Assembly: GCA_014885115.2 (NCBI GenBank)
Contig: WKLE02000093.1
Coordinates: 20,799-84,798 of the forward strand
Source of the DNA: Asterionellopsis glacialis
Taxonomy: Eukaryota > Bacillariophyta > Plagiogrammaphyceae > Rhaphoneidales > Asterionellopsidaceae
DNA length: 64,000 bases
Direction of reading: 5' to 3'
The notes beneath the pieces were generated by a model. The model was not told where the DNA came from and made no database searches. It saw only the letters and a list, made by a program, of their open reading frames with translations. This document shows positions 20,398 to 30,075 of this stretch, one piece after another (position 1 is the first letter of the stretch; every line of letters begins with the position of its first letter). The position numbers were made by a program, and so were the translations under genes.

Positions 20398-21972
20398 ATG
20401 ACGACCGTGGAGAAGCTTCCCGAGATGATCAGCAGCGGCAAGTTGCTTGGCATCCTTGTCGCTTGCGTCAAATACGGTCCAACTGTCATTCTCGGCTTTG
20501 CCGGTTTATTCACGTGGTACGCTTACTATGTGTACCATATCTGGGAGATCCACTTTGGTCGTAAGCGAGTAAGTCGTCGTCAGTTCGCCTCGCCGTCTAA
20601 CCGAGAGCCTCCCGATGTGAAGACCTTCAAGCACAACAGGGAGAACATCCTGAAGGCTGCGGAAAAGCACCCTGATAACTATGCCACTTGTGAGCTTTTG
20701 CATCCGCTTCAGAAGAATGCTACACAGGAGCAGAAGAAAACAGCCATCGAACTCGGCAGAAAGAAATCTAAGAGAACGTATTCTATGACGCCAATTATTT
20801 CCAAGAATCCCTTATTAGACATCAGCAACCTTAATGATGGCGGTAAGGGATCCGAAAATGGCGGTAAGGGGTCTCTTTCGGAACAGAAGGCCGAAGAGCT
20901 CGACATGGACCACGTGTATTTGACCTATACCGAGTTCCTCTGGGCCTACTGCTTCATTGGTCCAAACGCATTCTTCCTCTGGGTCAAAGGTGTCACAATC
21001 TTGTGGATTCGTATGAACTTGGAGAAGATGGGCATCATCAATTGCAAACCCTTCGATGCAGCTGAGATCGTTGGACGGCTTTGCCTAGAAGGGACTCTCG
21101 CTGTCCATTATTATTCTCGAACTGATAATGACTCTGAGCTTGGTGACATTGCTGGCTTTTTCTTCCACGACTTTCCCTACATCGACGAGAACTGCATTGC
21201 GCGCTCGTTTGACTTATTAGCCGTTGATATTGACATCAAAACCAAACGCATGGTCAAGGCCAAGGTTGATGACGAAGTCCTCACCGCATCTCAGGCCCTC
21301 ATATTGCTTTGGTTTAACACCATCTCCGGAAATCACGTCAAACTTCATGCCTTAGCCAACTGGGGCATCAACAATGAACCTGAAGTGAAGTCCGTGAATC
21401 CCTTCTTGGCCCAGAACTCCCTTGTCACTGTCATTTACAACTTCTTTGGTTTCTCCTGCTTCGCCCATTACATCCCCACCTGGGTCAACTGGGGCCTCAT
21501 GTCACCCAATTGGGATGAGATGGCTCTGATCAAAGTTTTTCAGCACGGCGTCAAGGACAATATCTGGGCGCACCCCAATATCGAAGAACTGGTCCCGTGC
21601 TCGAGATTCATTAGATTCATTGTGAAAACTCGTGCCATGTTCCTCAGCGAGTTTGCCAAGTACAAAGACGAGTTTCCTGGTGTCCATGGAGAGGCAATGT
21701 TCGTCGGCACGGTATTGCACAGTCTTGACCACACTTCCATGGATTGGAATCTAGAGGATCCCCTTTGGCTTGACGTTACGGATGAAAAGTTCGGCCTGAT
21801 GGCTGAGCTCGGCCGCATCGTCAAGGTGGGCTTTGTGAAGGACGTTCCTGGGCTCATGTTTGAAAAGCGATACAAGGGCTCTGGTCATCCCTTTTACAAA
21901 ACAGTATATGCCAAGGCTGCCAAGATTGACAAAGAGTACGCGGACAATATGGATACCTGCATCATCAAGTAG
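20398..21972 (+). CDS. Unrecognised membrane-anchored protein with two HxxxH motifs
   Basis: From ATG 20398 the product is 524 residues. I do not recognise the family. A hydrophobic anchor lies at about residues 16-46, followed by a basic segment (FGRKRVSRR) and a low-complexity Gly/Lys stretch at 148-160. A second hydrophobic region lies at about 183-205. The rest looks globular. It contains H313-x3-H317 (NHVKLHALANWG) and H441-x3-H445 (TVLHSLDHTSMDW), spacing often seen in metal-binding helices, so a metalloenzyme is possible. Codons are richer in C-ending triplets than in most neighbours, suggesting high expression or a different origin. An upstream in-frame ATG (20263) would add 45 residues lacking this codon bias, so I prefer 20398. 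Confidence 0.75.
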   Translation: MTTVEKLPEMISSGKLLGILVACVKYGPTVILGFAGLFTWYAYYVYHIWEIHFGRKRVSRRQFASPSNREPPDVKTFKHNRENILKAAEKHPDNYATCELLHPLQKNATQEQKKTAIELGRKKSKRTYSMTPIISKNPLLDISNLNDGGKGSENGGKGSLSEQKAEELDMDHVYLTYTEFLWAYCFIGPNAFFLWVKGVTILWIRMNLEKMGIINCKPFDAAEIVGRLCLEGTLAVHYYSRTDNDSELGDIAGFFFHDFPYIDENCIARSFDLLAVDIDIKTKRMVKAKVDDEVLTASQALILLWFNTISGNHVKLHALANWGINNEPEVKSVNPFLAQNSLVTVIYNFFGFSCFAHYIPTWVNWGLMSPNWDEMALIKVFQHGVKDNIWAHPNIEELVPCSRFIRFIVKTRAMFLSEFAKYKDEFPGVHGEAMFVGTVLHSLDHTSMDWNLEDPLWLDVTDEKFGLMAELGRIVKVGFVKDVPGLMFEKRYKGSGHPFYKTVYAKAAKIDKEYADNMDTCIIK

Positions 21973-22590
21973 AGAATAGTAAAGAATTAAGAATCCCTCC
22001 CTGCGGGTGAACCTTGTTAAATTAGGTATCATTGACATTCCAGTGAACATTTTTCGGATCATTTAGCTTGAATTAAAGAATAATTCAGTTTCTTTTCAAG
22101 ATCTCTCGCTATCCTATGAATGGACTCTTCTAGAAGTAATACTTGTCAGTCATTTTGCAACCATTTGCTTTAAACAATCTTTGAGGCCAAATGTCATAAC
22201 CCAAGAGGGGGGTGATAGAATAAAAAGGGAGCAATAAACATTGATATAAGGGGTGGCAGTGTCATTGAGGCGCGTAGTTGAGAATCGGGCTACTACAGTA
22301 CTGTAGTTTCATACACCTGTAGCTCCATCCGATGTTCCGTATATTATACTGTAGATAAATCTTTAGGCAACAGTAGAGTCAAATGAACTCTTCCTCCTTT
22401 TCGACAAGAACAAAAAAGAAAGAAAAGAGTCACGACTACATGTAACTGAATATAAGTTTTATTTTGTTAAAGATATGCACTATATCATATTACGGTGAGT
22501 CATCCATGCGCCATGGAATGATTACTACGAGCTTTTATTTGTTTTTGCCATCGGCCTCTGTATATATCTATATATAAAGAAAACCCATGT
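21973..22590. other. Spacer between convergent genes
   Basis: About 620 bases between the stop of the HxxxH protein and the stop of the plastid dioxygenase on the opposite strand. AT-rich, with a TATATATCTATATATA tract near 22560. No gene seen. Confidence 0.5.
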
Positions 22591-24023
22591 TTACTTTTCA
22601 CTCATAAAGAAAGGAGCTTTTACGTCTTCCTTCTTACCATTCATCATTTGTTGTTTCATTTCCTCTTCACCTTCCCATCCTTCGAACCACGCAACACCGT
22701 GTTTACGTGTTCCATCAAATACGTTACGTCCATGCATGCATTTGTAATTATCCAACAATACTACGTCACCTTCTGTCATTTTGACGTATTGTACATTTTT
22801 CATGGTGACATCATCCATTTCTTGCAAATCTTGATCGGTAATATCACCATCATCCCCAAAAAACATGTCTGATTTATTAATTTGAGAGGCACCATCTTCG
22901 AATCGCTCTGCGCCATACTTGGATTCACGATCCTTGCGAAGTTTGGCAGAATGTGAATGGACATTACAGAACCATGTGGGATCACCCGTGACAGGGTGCA
23001 AGACAATGGGTGGTTGAGAGGGTGCTCGTGCTTGTAACATTTTAGTATTATCGTATCCACCTTCACCCCAACGTAAATCAACAGAAAAATCAACCTTGGC
23101 ATTAATTGCTGCCGATGCCAAGCCCTTGACGGCTCCCATGACTGGTTCCTGTACCATACCTGGTAGGTTATCTACCCACCCAAAGAAGGGTAATTCCATG
23201 ACGGAATACCGAATTTGACGATTGTACAACTTTTCAACCAGTTCGGGTGACAAATCACGAAACATGCGACGTCCATCGGCAATCAAAAATTCACCACCTT
23301 CTTCGGCAGCCTTGAAACAAACAAAGGCAGCTGCACGTGGTGCACGTGTTCCCACAAATTCATTATGCATACCTGAATGATAATGATATAGAGGGAAAAG
23401 TGTGAGAAGGATGAGGAAAGAATGCAGACAAGAGAACAAAAATGCGATAATACTAGTGCCATTTCTTTTGGTAACGTACCGATGAAGAAATTCTTTCGAC
23501 TTTCCTTGTTGACAGCTTCGTAAACAGGACTGTTCTTTTTGCCATCGACGGTAGGACGTGCCGATACAGAATGCAATGGATCCAAGCAGACCTTCATTCC
23601 CAAGGCATTGTAAAATTCTTGAAATCCTTCTTGTGTTTTCATTAATTCAAAATCACGGAAAATAACAGCCGATGATTCTTGCATTTTGGTTTTCAATTCC
23701 ATGGCATTGTCCTTGACGTATTGCAATTGTTCTTCCTTTGTGGCAAGTCCCAATTCCTTGGCGGACACGGTCGGGGCGAATTCAGCGACAGGCTTGGAAC
23801 GGATTTCTGCTTGCAATTGACGAATGTCAGATATCTTATCACCCCATTGTGTCAAAGGTGCCAATGGTGGTTCGGCCAAGGCAGCATCTGCAAGACGAGT
23901 CGCAGTAAAGGCAGGACTGACAGAAGACTGTGAATGAGGAGCTACGAATGCATTGACGTTGACGTTGGCAGTAGAAGCAGCAGCAGCTACAAGAGCTAGT
24001 GCCGAAACCGAAAACTTGACCAT
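22591..24023 (-). CDS. Plastid-targeted TauD/TfdA-like Fe(II)/2-oxoglutarate dioxygenase, two exons
   Basis: Exon 1 is 24023-23480 and exon 2 is 23372-22591. The intron 23479-23373 (107 nt) starts GTACGT and ends CAG; splicing restores a 441-residue frame. TauD/TfdA enzymes use iron and 2-oxoglutarate to hydroxylate or oxidatively cleave small molecules. The metal triad is visible: H184-N-E186 (GMHNEF), with Glu in place of the usual Asp, and H395 (NYKCMHGRNV); R404 (GTRKHGVAW) would bind 2-oxoglutarate. The HNE motif resembles the SyrP-like branch. The N-terminus has a hydrophobic signal and an Ala25-Phe26 junction (NVNAFVAP), the diatom plastid-import motif. The substrate is unknown. Upstream lie a GAGCAC repeat and a duplicated TGACGT motif. 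Confidence 0.88.
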
Positions 24024-24082
24024 CTTTACGAGTTGCTTGATATTAATGGAAGTAGAGATTCGAATGCTTTCTTGCTAGAGAA

Positions 24083-24087
24083 CGAGT

Positions 24088-24134
<47 letters not shown>
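24083..24134. repeat. Hexanucleotide (GAGCAC)n microsatellite
   Basis: About eight to nine tandem copies of CGAGCA/GAGCAC lie roughly 60-110 bases upstream of the plastid dioxygenase start codon, within its promoter or 5' UTR. Length polymorphism is expected. Confidence 0.9.
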
Positions 24135-24392
24135 TAGCTAACACAGAGTTGTCGTGTCTCACTTTTCACTCACCAAAGAAAGGTTCGGATGAGTTACTTG
24201 CCTTTTTTCCTAGCGCAGATTGCAATTTCTCCTTGTTGATGCGATCCATTCACATCTCTTCTACAGATACGAAATGTCTAAACACGTGGATACCTTCCAC
24301 TCTTCAACCAACGAATCTGTGAGTCCAACTAATCGTTAACTTGGGTTCTGACGCAGAGGTTCAAGTTCCGGGTTTTCTTTCAATCAAATCAG

Positions 24393-24445
24393 TGACGTGA
24401 GCATGACGACTAAAATATTTCAATGATGACGTAAGCATGACGACT
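24393..24445. promoter_or_regulatory. Duplicated TGACGT (CRE-like) element
   Basis: TGACGTGAGCATGACGACT at 24393-24411 recurs as TGACGTAAGCATGACGACT at 24427-24445, 34 bases apart with one difference. Both contain the TGACGT bZIP core. In the diatom Phaeodactylum such cores act as CO2/cAMP-responsive elements. The pair lies about 370-420 bases upstream of the plastid dioxygenase gene. A regulatory role is inferred from the duplication, the motif and the position. Confidence 0.5.
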
Positions 24446-24796
24446 CATCATTATCTTTAACTCAACCTTGTTGGATGACACATTATTGTTTTGTAGGTGG
24501 GTTGTGCGATGTAAGAATGCCAACAACAAGTTCCAAAACATCATACAGTATTTACAATGTTGCAAGCTTTTTACTTATTCTCTTTACTACAAGAGTTTTA
24601 AAATATACTACATTATAATAAACATCCATTTAATATTTGTCACAACAGTTAATAAATAGCTCACAAAAAGAACTACCTAAAAGATTTTATTCGATATACA
24701 CCTCTCCTCCTTTCTTCTTGGGTGTCTCTAGAGAAAGAGAAGCTTCGACGCTTACCGCGTTCCACCTTCCTTCTCTTGTTCTGTACGTCTTACTTT

Positions 24797-26056
24797 TCAA
24801 ACAATCAATGGTTTACCAAAGGATGTACAATTAGGTTCAGCAACTAAACTTGCAAACACCTTACGTGTCCCCACAGGACCAGACCACAATCGACGTGCAT
24901 GCATCATGGTATAATTGCATATCAATGCAACATCACCTTTCTGCCATTCTACATTCACGGCTAATTCTTCACAAATATTCTTCGCGTCTAACAATATGTC
25001 AAGGTCCAATGTATCCTTGTCGTCACCACCGTTTGCGTCATGCTGTACAGGTCCAAATCGGACACATGCATCAATACCTACTTGTGTAGGTACATCCGTT
25101 AATGGATTGTATCCACCACCATTTACACCAACATTACTAAATTCCAAGGCATTGGCTACTGTTGCAATTAATTGATTAAAGAAACACTTTTTACCATGAA
25201 TTGGTTTAACTGCATCCAATACAGGTGTGGTGCATTTTAAAAAGTCACCTGGCATTTTCGTACTACTCGCATTCGCATTAGGAGGACCTACTCCCCATTC
25301 CCATGTCCATCCACCACGTTTCATTTTCTCTTCCGCTTCTTCCTTGCTGGATACATGAAAAAAAGATTTCCACGATCGACCAGCACCCTTGCTTGTATCT
25401 TGTTCGGGTCCTGTATAAAATGTATATTGTACACCACGTGTTTCACAATCCTGTATAAATTTTGGATACTTTTCCTGTAATGCATCATACACCAGTACCG
25501 ACGATACTAACCCTGTTTGTCCTCCCACATCATTTTTCCCAGCTGGTACTTCACAACAAAAAAATACTTTGGAGGGCCATTTAGGGGTTTGTGCTTGTTC
25601 ATGATGAAAGACTAATCCACCTGATTTACCTTCATTTGTCGTACATATACGTTCGTCGACACGTTCCCGTACGGCAAAACTCATGGATGTTTCATAACTT
25701 AAATCTGTATAATCATGAAATGACTTGACAAACGCATTAAAATCATAATGTGACTTCACTGGTGATTGTAATGACGACGATTGTTTTTTCTCCATTGGAA
25801 AATTACGAAACAATACAACACCACTCTCCATCAAGGCTTGATCAATTTGAGAACGATAGGTTTGAATAAATTTTGTAACATCATTGATATCCTTTAATTG
25901 CAATTTGGATGATGACGACGACGGTGGTGGGGGTGATAATACACAAGGTATTGTCACATTGTCAAATTTACGTTGTTCTGGTGCATCATGACAGCGAAAG
26001 GAATCAAATACCGCAGTATCATTCTCATTATCGTTGTTGGTGCTTTCGTTGCTCAT
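24797..26056 (-). CDS. TauD/TfdA-like Fe(II)/2-oxoglutarate dioxygenase, unspliced paralog
   Basis: A 419-residue single-exon protein from ATG 26054-26056. The fold is recognised from GVVLFRNFP near residue 80, the metal motif H151-H152-E153 (LVFHHEQAQTPKWP), a distal H386 (NYTMMHARRLW) and R398 (VGTRKVFASL), the expected order of HxE, His and Arg for an iron/2-oxoglutarate enzyme. As in the neighbouring plastid paralog, Glu replaces Asp in the metal triad. It lacks a signal or transit peptide and starts with a polar disordered stretch, so it is probably cytosolic. Both genes lie in the same direction less than 800 bases apart, but they differ in intron content and targeting, so any duplication is old. 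Substrate unknown. Confidence 0.88.
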   Translation of the reverse strand: MSNESTNNDNENDTAVFDSFRCHDAPEQRKFDNVTIPCVLSPPPPSSSSSKLQLKDINDVTKFIQTYRSQIDQALMESGVVLFRNFPMEKKQSSSLQSPVKSHYDFNAFVKSFHDYTDLSYETSMSFAVRERVDERICTTNEGKSGGLVFHHEQAQTPKWPSKVFFCCEVPAGKNDVGGQTGLVSSVLVYDALQEKYPKFIQDCETRGVQYTFYTGPEQDTSKGAGRSWKSFFHVSSKEEAEEKMKRGGWTWEWGVGPPNANASSTKMPGDFLKCTTPVLDAVKPIHGKKCFFNQLIATVANALEFSNVGVNGGGYNPLTDVPTQVGIDACVRFGPVQHDANGGDDKDTLDLDILLDAKNICEELAVNVEWQKGDVALICNYTMMHARRLWSGPVGTRKVFASLVAEPNCTSFGKPLIV

Positions 26057-26770
26057 GCTTTATGTTATAGAGATGCTTATAGATGGATTACAATGTATCC
26101 GGATGTGCCTGTGTAATTGAGCTGTGTAATGTGCCTGTGTCTCGTTTCTCGAACAGAACAATAACTCCCTGTCGGATGTGATGTCTCCTCTGCCAGATGA
26201 CAGAAGATGACACCTCTTTTGTATTCGAAAATTCAAAATTTTGATGGGCACAAAAGGTGTCAACCCCTTCCCCCCAGAAGATCTTTTCTTTCGTGTCTGC
26301 GTCTTCCCGAATAAAAGAGAACCACTCACCCAAAAGACAAGGCAATTAGTCCTACAAGCGTGCTTCACTGCGCCATAGGTAGCTCTTTTGTTTTTACAGA
26401 AATGTCCAAAAGCGTACGTACGTCAGCTGTTCAATGTCTGGCTCGCAGTACCTTCGATGTACAGAGATGGGTCTACTTGCACTCCACGTTGAAAGTTGTC
26501 GAAAAGACTGATGTCGCGATCTTTTGTGAGGTTGACATGCCGGTGATTCTGTAGTCCTTCCTACATGAGAGGATTCGCATGTGATAGCTCTTTGAAATTG
26601 GAGGCAAAACCAAGAGCAAACAACAATTAAAAATAGTCTAGTTGGAGATTTCGACGACAGTGACACCCTTGCGTGACATCCATCAACTTTAATCGATTTG
26701 TTTAGAGCTTTTCGTTTGCGGCAACAAGAGAAATTTAGCAAAGGAGAAAATATAACAATATTTTTCCATC
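26057..26770. other. Divergent promoter region
   Basis: About 710 bases between the start codons of the cytosolic dioxygenase (minus) and the 907-residue plastid protein (plus). No gene is supported. It likely contains both promoters. Confidence 0.5.
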
Positions 26771-29590
26771 ATGAAAATCCCTTCTTTTGCAACATGGCTT
26801 GCCTTGATGGCTTGTACGGCTAATGATGTTAGTGCTTTTACACCAACACAACTGAATCCTCACATTCATACACGACAAGCTCATACTTCACCATTGTTTA
26901 GTGCTCCTGTGGTTCCTAATGGCTTGGAAGAAGGAGAAGAAAGTAACAATAAACACAACGGCAACAAAATATCATCGTTTCGCAAAATTCGTTCTAAAAT
27001 CAGTCGTAAAGTAAAGCCAGTTTCATTGGCATTATTGACATTGTTATCATTAGAAAAGACGACTCCGCTTTTACATCAATCAGCACATGCATCAGCACCT
27101 GTCATGTTGATGCCAAAGATGAAACAAATGGATCCTGAAGAGGTTGCATTTGATCAGTATTACAAAAGAGAAGATGAGCGTGTCAAGGCTCAAATGGCAG
27201 AACGTCAGCGCAACATGAGAGAGATTGAAGCACGAGATGGCAAGGAGGCACGCATTGCCTATGAACGTGCATGGGATCGTGAACGGAAGGCTGAATCAGA
27301 TGCCAAGGTACAAGGACTGGATATATTAAAACGCTCGCTATTGGATCAGGGGATCTGTCCATTTGTGGATCCTGAAGGCTTTCGTCAAATTACTAAATAT
27401 GAGACTGGTATGGATTTAGCGGATTTTGAGGGCACACAAGCTAATATGGAAAAGATTAACCAAGAAAAGTATCCCGAACAATCACAGGCAACCAAAAAGA
27501 AAAATCATCGATTTATTATACAATGTAAAGTACAGGATTTAAAACGTCGTGGTATGGATCCACTTCAATATTTTGAAGATAATCAACGTGAAACGACTCA
27601 AATATTAGAAATGTTTCCCAAGTCTGCAGCTGAATTAGCAAATCAATTTAGATCTAATTTGGAACAATATGGACAAATCGTGCCGCCCAAGGATGGTGAA
27701 GAACCCTTGCCACCGCTTGCCACAGTTGAAACCGAAACAGCAGCAGCGGTGGCGGCACCTTCGAAAAAGGATATCAAAGCTGAAAAGGCAGCTGCCAAAA
27801 CCAAGGCACAAGAGGAAAAGGCTGCAGCAAAGGCGAAAGCGCAAGAGGAAAAGGCTGCAGCAAAGGTGAAAGCACAAGAGGAAAAGGCTGCAGCAAAGGC
27901 AGAAAAACAAAAGGCAAAGGAAGAAGCCAAAGCTGCCAAGGATGCTGCCAAGCAGGAAAAGGCAACTGCCAAAGAAGCAGCCAAGGCGGCAGCTGCTGCA
28001 GCGGCGGCTACAACTGCTGCAACCGCCGCCGCTGCTGCTAGCGCAGCTGGAAGTGCAGCTGCGGAAGGTGCTGTGAGTGCTGGATCAGACTTGGTAACAA
28101 CGACGCCATCAGCCGAAACAGGAGAAAGCACTGTGGAAGGAGCAGCTACTGCTACCGTGGAAGGAAGCGCCACTCCTACTACTGCCGTAACTACTACAAC
28201 TGCAGAATCTAGTAGCAAAATCCCTATCGTTCCTGCATCAGCTGCATTTGTAGTTACAGCAGTTGGTGGTGGGTATGCATTCAAGGTATACAAGGAGAAA
28301 GCTGATTTAGCTGAAGAAGAACGTCAAAGACAGTTTAAATTAATCATGGGTGATGGCGATGCTGGTGATTCAAATACATTCCCTGGACGTGCATTGGAAG
28401 AGGTTGATGTCGATACTACTGAGTTATTAGATGATTTGCAACCGCCAACGGCATCCCAGAAAAATGCTGCAGACTCACCTGTTGCATCAACATCTTCAGA
28501 TGCAACATCATCGTCACCTGCTCCTAAGAAGAAAAAGGGAATTAAATCTATGTTTTCCAAGAAAAACACAAATGACCGTGAAACAGACTTAACATCACTG
28601 GTATCTCCAGGTGCTGAGGCACCGGAATTTGCATTGTTACTTGCCAAGATTTTGACATTTGGTGCACCAGGACGATTCCCACAGGTGATTGCATTACCAG
28701 GAATCGATATGCCCATGACAGAATTTGTGTTGGATGATGCCAAATCCAAGTTATTAGAATTTAGGACAACAGCAGGCTTATCTGATAAGGCATCGGCTGA
28801 AGTCTTTGCTAATGTTGTGAATTGTATGTTGATTGATATTGTTGATCTTGCATCTTCTACTCTTCGAGAAAAGGATACCAAAATTACAGTTGATGCTATC
28901 AACATTGTTGTAGACTTTATGAATCATGCTGCCTCTCTCTATGATGCCGTTGCTGGGGTATGTAAAACGATTTCTTGCTCGTGTATGTCTCCCTCGCTCT
29001 TCTCAACACAATCTCATCTCCTTTCATCTTTACTGTTTCCGCTTCATTTTTAGGATGTCGTTATCAATCCTGTGACGTACGGTGGACGTCTCGGTAAGGG
29101 TAAACTTGAACAAATGTTTACAGCCTATGCAACGTCTGCCAATGCTGATCAAGATCGACTTCAATTGTTACAAGATGTCTTTGTCATTAGCGATAAGAAG
29201 GTTGAGGGCATTATGATGAAAGATATGCAAAAGAAGATGATGGCCATGATGAAGGGTGAAGTACCTGAAGGCATGGAGGGTATGGAAGAAATGATGGCAG
29301 CTATGGCAGGTGGTGAAGGTATGGAAGGTGGATTACCTGGTATGGGTGATCTAGGTGATATGCCAGAACCTAGTGCTGAAGAAACCAAACAAATGTTAAC
29401 TGCTCTTAAAGATATGAAGGACGCAGGTATGATCCCCAAGGAAGAGTTGGTTGAAGTGAGAAAGCAATTTGCTGACTCTTTCGGTGCAAGTATCGATGAA
29501 CTGATGGCCAAGGCTGATGGTGATGCAGAGGCCTTAAGTCCCGAAGAAAAGGAAATGTTGGATTTAATGAAATCTATATTAGATGACTAG
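26771..29590 (+). CDS. Plastid-targeted protein with Ala/Lys coiled coil and Met-rich C-terminus, two exons
   Basis: Exon 1 is 26771-28957 and exon 2 is 29054-29590. The intron 28958-29053 (96 nt) runs from GTATGT to TAG in phase 0, giving 907 residues. I do not recognise a named family. The presequence ends with Ala22-Phe23 (DVSAFTPTQ), the diatom plastid-import motif, followed by a second hydrophobic segment near 75-110, suggesting a thylakoid or inner-membrane step. Residues about 120-300 are charged and helical. About 320-420 is a highly repetitive Ala/Lys/Glu coiled coil with three tandem KAQEEKAAAK-type units. A probable membrane helix lies at about 478-496. The C-terminal part is globular and contains a Met/Gly-rich segment (GMEGMEEMMAAM). 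A structural or scaffold role in the plastid is inference. Confidence 0.75.
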
Positions 29591-30075
29591 AGCGAAAAAA
29601 ATGGCGAGGGGCGGAGACTATTAGCGAAACAGGACAGAGGAGGGAAGAGTAAATAATAAGGTTATAGCAATAATACCTATTCTGAACACTCCACTCCACT
29701 TCCTACTTACTTGCTACTCTTTTCAATTGGTACCTGCTCGCACCTCAATACATATCACCACTATAACGTTACCGTCGAATCCTAATTCCCAATCTCATTT
29801 TACCTCTTTTCTCGTATCTCATGTAGAAGAGGGAACTGCTCTCACTTTACCATCATCTTAAAATGTCCAATGGACAATTTTAACGTGATTGGTGATGGTT
29901 CTTACAATCGATACTTTTAGGTTTAGCGAAATTTCCTTCCGGCAAAAAGCAGAAGGAGTGGCAGCAGAGAACCCAAACTTTGATTTCCCCGAACAAGGTG
30001 CGGGGGGAAGCTTGGAAAATAAGGTGTAAAGCACCAGCTATAATATTTTTAGAGCTATACAAGCTCACATATGTA
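29591..30075. other. Spacer between convergent genes
   Basis: About 485 bases. No supported gene; 3' UTRs of both neighbours are expected here. Confidence 0.5.

Noticed and set aside
20398..21972. Lipoxygenase or similar named enzyme
   Set aside because: The HxxxH motifs alone do not match the lipoxygenase ligand spacing, so no family name is given.
27643..28293. 216-residue Ala-rich open frame antisense to the 907-residue plastid protein
   Set aside because: It mirrors the Ala/Lys/Glu repeats of the sense gene; its composition follows from the repeat and no motif is present.
28324..28905. 193-residue minus-strand open frame
   Set aside because: It is the complement of a well-supported exon and has no recognisable domain.
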